Assembly: GCA_030077755.1 (NCBI GenBank)
Contig: JAQJZZ010000007.1
Span: 372,001 to 436,000, forward strand
Reading direction: 5' to 3'
Length of the DNA: 64,000 nt
Source: Filosporella fistucella
Taxonomy: Eukaryota; Ascomycota; Leotiomycetes; Helotiales
A program made the position numbers and the translations under genes. Positions 53,957-64,000 of this stretch are shown here, one piece after another. The number at the start of each line of letters is the position of its first letter. Position 1 is the stretch's first letter. The notes under the pieces were generated by a model. That model made no database searches, was not told the DNA's origin, and saw only the letters and a program-made list of their open reading frames with translations.

Positions 53957-56900
53957 CGCAGTAAGGGATCTCCCATGTTTGCTAGGGACCAGAAAGCCCT
54001 GTTGGCGACGGGGAAGAATAGCGCGTGGCAGTTGGGTAGAGTCAACTCCACAGAATCCACTCCACTTCCATTCTCCATACGAGTATCCTTACCATTCCTC
54101 CTTCTCCTCATTGCTCGCAAGTACTTCTGCTTCTGAGCCGGAACGGCCACATCAGACAGATATATTGTCGAATCTGGCATAATTCTCCTCCTTGGCGAGG
54201 CGATCAACGGGGTTTCTGCTAGGTTAGGGAGCGCACAGTCTTTCATATCAAGAAAGTCTCCTATTCAGGCAAATATTGGTATCGGTCTCATTCTCTGGTG
54301 CAAATCACCGAGAAAGCTTGAGCCCTGGCCAAATATGGGCTGACTGCCAGGACTCAGGACTACTCTACCGACTTACTTAGCGCGATCTGATCCACGTTGA
54401 AGAACCTCCAAGGAATAGACGCACGTTCTGGCTGGCACAAGGCCGCTCGGAAGCTTTCCCTTCTTTGTTGCTGCGCGTGCGGTAGGCCTGTAATAATATA
54501 AGACGTAAAGTAAAATATATTATTCATGGTCCAAGGACATATAGCCGGGACGATCCTCTGCGGGCCCGAATCGAGAATCTGCCTCGCCATGCTGCGTACC
54601 AGGAAAGCGAGAGTCTTTTTCATTTACAGACACAAGATTTGAAGCCAGATGCAGCCTTAAACGCCTTGACCACCCTTGCATAACTTCCCTTTTCACGCGA
54701 TAGCTGGACTAGTTAATCTCAGTCCACGGGGAACAAACGTGGTAAAATCCTGACGATCCAATACCCAAGCCTAGCTCATCTCGTCGCAACGTGCTGGTAT
54801 GGATCAAGCGATGTCTGTCCGTACCGTTTCCTCAAACTCTGTTGCTACTCTTCCCATGTCCTACTGTACATAAACGATCAGGGATCTCGGGGCTGTGATC
54901 AAGTAGAATATCGGTGTCTAACCTGATAGCGGGGTGTGAAACTGGTCAAATGAGCAACGTTTTCTTCCGCATCACAAGCACGCTTTCATTATTCAACACT
55001 TCCGCGATGGAATTCCAATATTGAGCTTTTCCTCATTAGCTCAGCAGTAGCAGGTCTGTTCTGAGCTGCCCAGAATGATCGCACGGTCCTCGATTCAAAT
55101 GACCCTTGACAGCTCTTGCATCGGGGCTTCGTTTTCCCAATCTCTGGGGGATCGGAGGAACATCAAACACGGCAGCGGCAGAGCCAGAGGAAGGGAAGGA
55201 GGTTGAGAAAAGCGGCAGCGGGAGTGAGCCGTAAGCCTGCCAGACATCTATCTGCATTTGTACAGAGTATCCATCGTGTTCATGTTCTGTTCCTTCAGCC
55301 ACTGACCGACCACTCCAAGCACGGTAAGCCTAGCAGTACATCATGTCATGTCAGCAAGAAGGTGTCACTCACAATCCATGGAAATGAATTCGCACTGGTG
55401 AACCAATAGCAGAATTCCAAATCGAGTGGGCGAATCGTTTGCGGTGATGGGAATGCATTGACGGAACGTAAGGGCTCCTGGCACAGTGTAAGATCTGCTG
55501 AAGGGGATGTTTTGTTTGGTTACCGGGTGCTTGGGACTGTGCTGCATTGCTGTGTTTTGTGCTAGGTGTGGATGGGAGCCATTTTGGCTGTACAAGGAAG
55601 CGATTGCTACTGTAGGTTTGTTGGAGGTGGATGGATGCACTGGATGGATAAATAAGGAGCGTTGCGAGGGTAATTGGTGATCGGTGTTTAGGAAGGGTGC
55701 TGGATAGAGATTTTGGAGGGAGTATGCGATGCTAAAGGGGAATTGAATGAGCGGCTGACCTACATGATGATAATCAACCATGTGATTAAACCCGAAATCA
55801 CGATATCCAAGACTGAAATTAATACCCAATCACTCCCACACCAAAGACTTCACTCTAATATTCAGCCTAGAGAACGAACCCTCATTCACAAGAAAATGTT
55901 TCTATACACTCCGTCTGCATCAGCATCAGCATCATCCTTACCTCACCTCCAGATCTCATCTCATCTCTTCCCGTAGTGCCTTTTCATCCCGTAGTTCGTA
56001 CCGGTAGTGGCGTCTCCACGGCACGATGACAGGCTGACAGCGGTGCACGATTTTAAGGGAGCGCTGATCGTAACTCACTTTGCCTTAAATTCAAATAATT
56101 TTGAACAGAAGAAATATAACACGGTAGAATTATATTACGAATTCATTAATCAAATCTTTTGTTTTGTTTTGGGGGGTTTCTGGGTCCGGTGGTGGTTTGG
56201 GAGGTGGGTGATTGATCATGCGCTGCCGATGAGTTTGGTTGCTTTGGGTGATAGGGAGGGGTGGAAGAGTAAGAGGTATTAGGATGGATTTTTTGGGATG
56301 AAAGGGGAATGGGGGTTCGTTTGTTGATAGGTATGGATTGATAACAGAGTCCTGCTCCTTGTTATTTTTAGGGTAACAAGAGATGAAACTACGTACAAGA
56401 GATATAAGAGAGGAGAATCAAGTACCTTGAATTGGCATAGTATAAGAAGAAAAGTCTCTTCCCAGCCACTATTATCACTTCCATCAACCCCATTCGTGTC
56501 ACTACAAGAGATAAAGGCGAAACTATCAACGGAATTCTAGAAGAAAATCACAGTCTTCTATCCATCCACCATTATTCCATACATCACACAATCCCACTCT
56601 TACTTCCCTATCAAACCTTACCCATATCTTCACGGTCCCAATTAAATACAATAACTCACCCCCTTCCCGAACAAACACAAAATTGCAAAAGCGTACGAGT
56701 ACCACATACGACTGGAATCATTACGGTACCTGATTTGCCATACGTAGTACGAAATATCGACTTTCACCGTTTGAATTCATAAACAAATCAGTTCAAAAGA
56801 TAGAGTCAGCTACTCCTTTCTCGCCTAAGCTTGAGTATGTAGTTTAGGAGAAATGACAAGGGCGTCATTTTCCTGCATGAAGCCATATTTCTATTTTCCC

Positions 56901-58620
56901 TGCTTTCTCAATACCCTTTTCAGCGATCGGAAAACTCTTTGCGATGAGATCGAAAGCGGAGTAAGTGGAGATGTGGAGTATGTATTGGACTATATAATGG
57001 CGTTGGTTGGAACAGAGTGAATAGAATGAATAGGCTATTAAGGGACTTTTGGTTCTGGGTGGTAGGAATAGGAGGGGTAGGTAGCTTGGTTGGTTCGATG
57101 GATCATAGATGGGTAAGTAGGATTAAGAAGGCATTTTGAGGTGATGAGTTAGTTAAGGGGTAGTTGTTCATGTTAATAGGAAGAAGAAAGCTATCTATAA
57201 CTTTATCAAAATTCGAGCTAAAGGAAATCAATAAAAAGCTGTTATGGGGAGTATTAATTATTGTATGGTTATTTTTGCGCTTGAGTACTAATTTCAACTC
57301 ATCTTGTCCAGTTTACAAAATATCGAGATATAAAATACAAATTATAATAAATCCTCAAGAATTCCAAGATAACCTACTTCATCTCTATAGAACTCGACCC
57401 CAAACCCCATAAAGCCATCTTTTAACCTTCCAACCCAAGCCCAAACCCCACCAACAGACTCTAACACTCAGTTCATCCCAACTTCCAAGATTTAGACCCA
57501 GCTTACCTCCCTACCACAAACCAAAACCCACATCCTTCCCAATCAAATCTTCCCTACCCTCCTATTCCTCTCCTCTTTCGGCCTCTATCAAACCAAATAT
57601 ACTAAAACAAGTTTACCATCATCGAAGCCGTACCAGCCCCCCATACCACAACACTCCCCATATGCATCCGCGTACCCATCTCCTCTCGGAAACTATTCCG
57701 GATCTTCTCACTGGTATATGTGAATTAGTGTATACAGATATCACGTTACACCGGCAGGTGAGAATTTTGCTTGATGTTGTACTTATGTATACTTAACCTT
57801 CTCTTTGCAAGAGAGTTGGTAGGTGCCAAGAGAGGAAGGAGGATGGGACGGTTTTTTGTGGTATGTCTTGAGGGATTTGATTTGGAGTTCAGATTACGTA
57901 GGGAAGCGTGTTAGGTAACGTTGATTTGGATGTTGTACTGAGATTGTGGGAGGAAGGGAGATGGGATGAATTGTGTGGGAGAGTGGTTTGGTGTAGTTGG
58001 TGATATTGTTAAGCATTATTAATAGTTAGTAAGTAATATATTCTCTACTCTTGTATGACTTGAGAAGTTGACTACTTATCATTTACTCTATTCTACAATT
58101 GAACAGATTTACTGAATCAATCTCTCGTTTGAGGCTATCTAGGTTATCTTTCTTAAATCTCTTTCGACCGATTTTCTAGAATGTCTCGGGTGATTACTTC
58201 GAGCTTCGAAGATCTCCGACTCTCGAGGAAGTTCTTCAGGTGCTAGTCTAGAAATGGAATCCGAAGTTAGTACTCAATCTTCCAAAACACTGAAACCTCG
58301 TATTTTGCTATTTTCACTATGAAATTGATTCCCTCGACAAGGGTATTCTCCAAGCACAATACTGTCCCATAAAACCCCCTGTCTACCAGACATCACCCTC
58401 CACATCTCTCTCGTCCCTCTGTTCAACTTTCACCACGCACTAGAATTCCCAGCCTGCACCCGTCCCGGTCCCAAACATCTTGTCTCGGGTCCCCGCATCC
58501 TCGTTCCACCGATCATGCGGCCTGCCTTCGTTTCCCAGTTCCCGTTTCCCGTTTCTTCAGCTTGCGGTTTTCTGTCAACCTGTTATTTTGCTGGGCATTC
58601 AATATGTTTTGGGTTGTACA
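53957..58620. other. Gene-free stretch
   Basis: No supported gene over 4.7 kb. A GCATCA repeat lies at about 55917-55935. AT-rich segments occur at 56080-56160 and 57150-57360. A TAGCTCAG...GTAGC and GATTCAAAT pair at 55040-55105 is tRNA-like in words only (see rejected). Confidence 0.45.
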
Positions 58621-58625
58621 GAGAT

Positions 58626-58656
58626 TATGTATGTATGTATGTATGTGTGTGTGTGG
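58626..58656. repeat. Compound microsatellite (TATG)n(TG)n
   Basis: About five TATG units followed by five TG units. Non-coding context. Confidence 0.9.
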
Positions 58657-60930
58657 TATGCGAGTGCGAATGCAGATACGAGTTGCGAGATGCGGGATGT
58701 CGTGGCGGGTTTTAGGCTGTGGGATGGGGTGTGTTGGATGTAGTTGGAAGGTGGAAGTATGGATGGAGGACTCAGGAGGGGGAGGGTAGGGGGTCTGGTG
58801 TTGAGAGAGCTTTGAGATCGGATATTTTGAATTGGAGGAGATGAGATGAATTGTATTTCGTAGGTGAGGAAATGATTGGCGTTTCTCATTCTTCAATTTC
58901 ATCTATCACGACATCAATGTCTTGACTTGAAGTTTAGTTAACATTTGACTACCTCCATACAGCATACTTCAGCCTCCCAAGGTAAGTCAGTCTCTACTTA
59001 CGCCCCCATTCTATCCATCTCGCCGCCATCCTCCCTCACCTTCTCAATCCTCGTCGAACCACTGTTCCAAGTGAGATGGTTCTAGACCGCTGGTTGGGAA
59101 GTGTCAGCCTTGAACGCCTCTGTCGCATCAATATTACCAGGTACAATCATATTGCTCTTTGGTCGAATGTATCTTGAATTTTGTATCTTGTCCAATTCTT
59201 CCTTGAAGATGCGCGCGGATACTTCTCCGCAGGATGCATAAGTAGTATGTTGACTCTCTTCTCTCAATAATAAGTTCATCGCTTTGACCATTTCTCGATA
59301 GCAATAAAGCCCTTGCCTAGACTCTGCCAATCAAGTGGCTTGAGTGTTGACATGCTTCCACGAGTCTTCTGGAATCATGCCTCTCTCGTGAGAAAGATAT
59401 GAGGAGTCACTTTCACTTCAGTATCACAGGCCTGAAATGGGCCAATATACTTCTATTCGTGTTCTAGAACTCTCTTTGCTCAAGGCTCGAGGGAAAATTA
59501 CGACTTGTCATTCACCCTTTTTTCTTTGGAAATATACTTTCATTTCAATATTCACTGTCTCGACCCAGTTCAAAGCCATGAATATCCCGAGAGTCTGGAT
59601 AGTGGATATTTGCTTTAGAAACGTGGAGTGCTGAACTCCTGTTGGATCTTTTTGCAATGCACGAGACCTATCAATTCCCGGTATTTCGGTTGGTGGAAGT
59701 GTGATTATGCGGATGTGTGCATCTTTGTTTGAGAAGTTGGGAATTTTCGGGATCAAAGCGTGTTGTCTCCCTTGCATGGCTAGATTTTCGAGAAGGATTC
59801 GCGAGAAGACTTGGTACCCTGGTTCGTGGCGTTGTCCCCTTTTCTTGCCTCCATACAATCAATGGTAGAATGGCAATGTTATTGTTGTCCGGGATGCAAG
59901 TCCGCAGCATCAGTCGTAAAGGGATATATGCTTTTTAAAGCGTCTATGAATGGCTACATTTATGGTATGACCCTGACTACCAGTGACTTCCATATATTTC
60001 AGTTCGACGTCTTGGCTGGTAGGTGTAAGTGATGAAGAACAGGTGGAGAATTAGAGGCTAGCCATTATCAAATCCACTCAGGACATCTGTATTTCCTTTC
60101 CCCCATTTGTAGTTTCGTAGCTAGTCTTAAGATATGTTGCTTTATCTTCAATTACAACTTCTGCTTAGTCTCGAAATCTCTATCACAACATTCTTCTTTA
60201 TTGCTTTTGAAACGACGAAGTTCACCCGCAAAGCAATTCAGAAGAATCTAGCAAAATCAAAATAAGCCCTAAGTTTAGGGGGGGAAATTAGGGTATCACG
60301 GAAGAGTTTATATTCTTGTAATTCATTTGGTTTGTACATCTCAAAATATCAGATTCTAACAGGTCATTGCCTGATGATTCCACCAGTCTTTGATCTGCGT
60401 GCACCCCGCTTTTGCTTCTCACTTCAGCGTTTGTCTATCTGGTTTTCGATACGCATATCCATACCCGTCTATTTCACCCTTTGCATGATAATGTAATTAA
60501 GCTACATGTTATTTTGGAACCAATTCTCCTTGTCAAATTAGCATACACTTATTCGAAAATGATAGCGTTGATAGCAAGTCACCTGATTCAAAATCAGGGG
60601 AACCCCCCTGCATTCCATCCGCCTCATCCGCCAATCGGCAGCCAGCCCACCAACGTCGCCCAGCCTCGTATCCCAAACCTCCAGAATATGTAACTTCTGA
60701 CAGCTAAGCTGATTCTTTATATTTTCGTTTTTTCTTCTTCTCTTCATCTCGATCTTTCAATTACATTTCATTGTACAACTGTTCAACAGTTCGCCCAACT
60801 AAATCGGTTCCCAGCTATCAGAAAGAAAGTGGCATCCGGCCTCCCGCGAGACAAGATAAATTGGTCTCGATTGTCCTCCTCACCTGACATGGCCTGTACC
60901 TAACAACCATCCATCCCATCAAATCCATCA
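58657..60930. other. Gene-free stretch with doubtful coding remnants at 59.1-59.9 kb
   Basis: Minus-strand frames at 59082-59330 and 59508-59858 read more like protein than most shadows here (for example EVSARIFKEELDKIQNSRYI), but they do not join through convincing splice sites and I recognise no family. They may be decayed coding DNA. Nothing else is seen. Confidence 0.3.
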
Positions 60931-61005
60931 ATGCCACCAAAATGTTCCTACTCCCTCGCTCCCTCCGTCGCCGGCTCTCTCCAAAACTCTTCTTCCTACT
61001 GTTAA
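60931..61005 (+). promoter_or_regulatory. Short upstream ORF overlapping the GT69 start codon
   Basis: An ATG at 60931, eleven bases before the main ATG and in another frame, opens 24 codons (MPPKCSYSLAPS...) that end at 61003-61005, inside the main coding region. Ribosomes starting there would miss the main start, so it could lower translation. Whether it lies in the mRNA depends on the transcription start. Confidence 0.35.
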
Positions 61006-62423
61006 CCCTTCTCCTAATCTATGACTACCAAACCAGCACATCTCTGCCCCATCCCACACGCTCTACACATCTCCCGCCTCATCTTCAAAACAAGAAAATC
61101 TACATCGCCTCTATCCACCGCAACTCAGAGTACATGCTCCGGCTCTACTGGTCCTCGCGCCTCGTATCCCTGATCAAAACGCTCGGAGCAGAAAATGTAT
61201 TCGTTTCTGTGCTGGAGAGCGGGAGTATAGAGGATACGAAAGGAGCGCTGGGGGATTTGAAAGAGGAATTGGATGGGTTGGGTGTTCAGAATAGGATTCT
61301 CTTGGGCATGACGGCCAAAGAGCAGGTAGAGAGTTTGGCTACCAGGGAGCAGGGTATGGAGGGGTGGGTGAAAACGGGGAGAGGGAAAGGATGGGAGGTC
61401 AGACGGATTCCGTACTTGGCGGAATTGAGGAATAAAGCGATGGAAGCACTTTGGGACTTGAAGAAAGAAGGGAAGGAATTTGATTTGGTTCTTTGGGTTA
61501 ATGATGTTGTGTTTTCGGTACGTCACTTGTTTTATGTTGGTTCTGGGTTATTATCTAGACCTTTGAATTCCTAGATTGGAAGTGAGCTAGGAGGGTTAGG
61601 AATGTCAGAGGAAAAAAACATATGGGACGATCAAGACGCTGACTTCGGAGTAGACCGAAGATGTCATTACTCTCCTGTCTACTCGAGACGGTTCGTACGC
61701 TGCCGCATGCGCTCTCGATTTCTCCGGGAATCACTTGAAATAGTACGTTTCCTCCACCGTCCCAGGACAAATTCAATTAACACTCATAGCTACGACACTT
61801 TCGCCCTTCGCGATTCATCCGGCCTGAAAACAGCCACCCAAACCTACCCCTACTTCACCTCATCTTCCTCCCGACGTGGCCTCTCATCTCTCTCCCCAGT
61901 TCCTGTTCAATCCTGCTGGAATGGCATAATAGCCATGGATGCCTCTCCTTTCTACACCACTCCCCCCCTTACCTTCCGAGGCATCCCAGACTCTCTAGCA
62001 GCCAAACACCTGGAAGGCTCAGAATGCTGTCTGATTCATTCAGATAATGACAAGATGAGGAGAGAAAAGGGAGTATGGTTGAATCCTAATGTCAGAGTAG
62101 CGTACAATGCGAGCAGTTATAGTAAAGTTAATGGGGGTGTGGAGGTTAGAGCTGATATGGCAAATATTGTGGATGGAGTTGAGGGTGGTGATGGAAGGAG
62201 GTGGCCTGGGAAAGGAGAGATGTGGCGGGGAGTGTGGGAGAATAGACGGGTGAGACTTTTTGGGTGGTTGAAGAGATGGAGTGAGGAGAAAGTTGTTAGG
62301 AATAGGGTCTCGAAATGGATTGAAGAAGGGAAGGAGAAAGGAGAAGACAGGAGGGAAATTGGGATGGAATGTTTGGTTAATGAGATGCAGGTGTTGTTCG
62401 AGAGTGGATGGATGCATGTCTAA
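60942..62423 (+). CDS. GT69 family alpha-1,3-mannosyltransferase (CAP59/CMT1-like)
   Basis: Three exons, 60942-61517, 61654-61742 and 61790-62423, give 432 residues. A basic start then a hydrophobic anchor (LFFLLLTLLLIYDY, about 16-30) marks a type II Golgi membrane protein. The luminal domain has KIYIASIHRNSEYMLRLYW, AENVFVSVLESGS, RIPYLAELRNKAMEAL and LVLWVNDVVFSTEDVITLLSTRDGSYAAACALDF, the last with the NDV/D-rich motif of the family, then YYDTFALRDSSG and CWNGIIAMDASPF, all typical of CAP59-type mannosyltransferases. Joining intron 1 (136 bases) restores VVFS|TEDV. Cryptococcal relatives act in capsule and glycan synthesis; here a role in glycoprotein or wall mannan is inferred. Confidence 0.9.
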
Positions 62424-63525
62424 GCCGAGCTCGAGATTTTTGGCTCGAGTAAAGTTGTTAGGATGGAGCAGCATTTAACAGGCGCTGGTAAGGAAAACAG
62501 TATGTAGAGCACTTGCTCAAACTCCAGCTAATGGGACAAAAAGAGTTTTCGAAAACTGGTGGGGAAAAGGGCCACACAGGGTATATAGAGTGGCAACAGC
62601 AGAATAACGATAGAAATACAGTAGCAAATTCGAGATATCTGCCTCTTGCCAGGTCTCTTGCCCAGAACTCCATCCTCGGAGCGAATTTAGAATGAATTGC
62701 GAGATGGTTGCTTGGTGTAGTTGCTGTGCCTTAACGGGACATCAACAGCACCGAACACCCGATATATCCGGGTTTCAATTGTCAGCTTGATGAGATATCT
62801 GTATCTTGGTGGTCAGATTCGAAGGATCATATCTTAGCCTGAGCTCGTACTGTTTTGGGAACGAGCTAGGCTTTGTGTAACAAATGTGAAGTTACGATCT
62901 GCTCGTTTCAGTGCCGAGGTTCAGAAATCAATCAGAGGCAGCTCAGAAGTCAGTCGAGAATGAATATTATCGGCCGTAGAACCAATTACAGATTGAAATG
63001 AAAAACTATTAGCGCTTAAAATTCAGCGCTTAAAATTCTTCGCCTACTTCATACACATTAAAATAAGATGCTTACAAGTCAAATACAAGTCAGGAATGGA
63101 TATAGAGATGTCCTTGGCACCGCCCACCATCCACTTACCGAAACTCCCCGACAGCGCCAGTGGGAAAATTCCTCACCGACGTCACCAAAATACATTATTA
63201 AGCTCTAACGCAACATCCGACAGACATATCTCGAAACACTGAGAACGAGACGTGAGTGGCTGTACTGCGTTCAATCATTGAATTACTCATCATCTCCGAA
63301 AGAGATGCTGAGCAATCGCTCCACTCCAGAGACGAGGCTGCAAAGGTAAGAATGGAGCACGCCATGCAGAGGTAAGGCAAGGGAATGCATAAAGGAAGGT
63401 AGCAGTATATATATTCTGCCCTCCCCCACCATGGAAACCATATCCAAGCCCTCTCACACATTCCGCACTCTGACCATCCCTTGATCATCTCTACTCCTAC
63501 CCTACAACAATCCACAACGACAACC
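62424..63525. other. Intergenic region and promoter of the Old Yellow Enzyme gene
   Basis: No gene is supported. AGCGCTTAAAATTC is tandemly duplicated at 63011-63038. TATATATA at 63407-63414 lies about 115 bases before the next ATG, followed by a C/A-rich leader. Confidence 0.5.
63407..63414 (+). promoter_or_regulatory. TATA box of the Old Yellow Enzyme gene
   Basis: TATATATA, 112 bases before the end-proximal ATG, followed by a pyrimidine- and A-rich leader. Confidence 0.55.
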
Positions 63526-64000
63526 ATGTCGAACCTCTTCAAACCTCTCAAGCTCGGAAACGTAGAGCTCAAGAACCGCATCGTACTTGCACCTCTCACA
63601 CGATTTCGCGCAGATGACGAGCATGTCCCTCTCCCATTCGTCCCAGAGTACTATGCTCAGCGCGGTTCCTCCCCCGGAACTCTCCTAGTCACAGAAGCGA
63701 CATTTATCGCACCACAAGCAGGAGGATATGGCAATGCGCCAGGTATCTGGTCTGATGCGCAAATAGCTTCGTGGAAGAATGTTACCGCTGCTGTACACGC
63801 GAAGGGATCTTTCATCTACCTGCAATTATGGGCGCTGGGACGAGCATCTGATCCAACACAATTGAAGAAGGAGTTGGGAGAGAAGGCTGAAGTTGTCAGC
63901 GCCAGTGATATAGGATTCGAGGGAGGAGCAAAGCCAAGGGCTTTGACGGAAACAGAAATCAAGGAGTACATCGGATTGTATGCTCAAGCTGCAAAGAACG
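63526..64000 (+). CDS. Old Yellow Enzyme-type NADH:flavin oxidoreductase, cut by the window edge
   Basis: The ATG at 63526 (CAACCATGTC) opens a frame that runs to the window end (158 codons). MSNLFKPLKLGNVELKNRIVLAPLTRFRA is the standard first strand and FMN-binding start of the OYE barrel; YYAQRGSSPGTLLVTEATFIAPQAGGYGNAPGIWSDAQIASWKNVTAAVHAKG and IYLQLWALGRAS follow, with the Thr/Gln and Trp positions of the family. The catalytic HxxN and Tyr regions lie past the edge. Members reduce activated C=C bonds with NAD(P)H and FMN in the cytosol, in stress defence or secondary metabolism. No intron so far. Confidence 0.93.
   Translation, partial: MSNLFKPLKLGNVELKNRIVLAPLTRFRADDEHVPLPFVPEYYAQRGSSPGTLLVTEATFIAPQAGGYGNAPGIWSDAQIASWKNVTAAVHAKGSFIYLQLWALGRASDPTQLKKELGEKAEVVSASDIGFEGGAKPRALTETEIKEYIGLYAQAAKN

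Noticed and set aside
55036..55110. tRNA-like words: TAGCTCAG..GTAGC (A box) and GATTCAAAT (B box)
   Set aside because: The D arm and T arm do not pair and no acceptor stem of seven pairs can be formed, so this is at most chance similarity.
13850..64000. CRISPR arrays, rRNA genes, telomere repeats or complete transposase genes
   Set aside because: None seen; the only repeat-type element with clear ends is the foldback at 53796-53956.

Overview
The window looks like nuclear DNA of a filamentous ascomycete (Pezizomycotina). Genes are split by many short introns (mostly 45-140 bases) with GT-AG ends and CTRAY-like branch points. Families typical of such fungi are present: a bZIP factor with a DUF3425-like tail, an ENA-type sodium ATPase, a Dal5-like permease, a GT69 mannosyltransferase, and PEX5 with a WxxxF-rich N-terminus. 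Placement in Leotiomycetes is only an impression. I rebuilt the gene models by hand; each joined exon set keeps one frame and follows its family, but none was checked against RNA or a database. Layout: 1-7.2 kb holds the end of a coiled-coil gene, a small Cys-repeat protein, and a divergent pair of a Baeyer-Villiger-type monooxygenase and a zinc alcohol dehydrogenase. 7.5-13.8 kb holds a P-type Na+ ATPase and a secreted PAN/Apple-like protein. 14-19 kb is gene-poor and rich in short repeats. 19-24.6 kb holds a Dal5-like permease and a membrane-bound sterol-ester-type lipase. 25.8-33.5 kb holds a secreted protein divergent from a sugar transporter, a poorly conserved membrane protein and a mitochondrial D-lactate dehydrogenase. 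34.8-41.6 kb looks like a decaying metabolic locus: a bZIP regulator divergent from a short-chain dehydrogenase, then the front part of an FAD-linked oxidase and the back part of a multicopper oxidase, separated by 0.7 kb of unrelated DNA. 42.2-43 kb is an array of diverged repeats. 43.4-50 kb holds PEX5, a mitochondrial-type two-RRM protein whose start codon is split by an intron, and a bHLH factor. 50-60.9 kb has no gene I can support but contains a 161-base foldback element. 60.9-64 kb holds a GT69 glycosyltransferase and the start of an Old Yellow Enzyme gene. Functionally, the ADH/monooxygenase pair could turn an alcohol into a ketone and then an ester or lactone. The secreted protein with the sugar transporter suggests digestion coupled to uptake. 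The best leads for something undescribed are the 1.25 kb Cys-repeat protein, the split start codon, the truncated oxidase locus, the 42 kb repeat array and the 53.8 kb foldback element.
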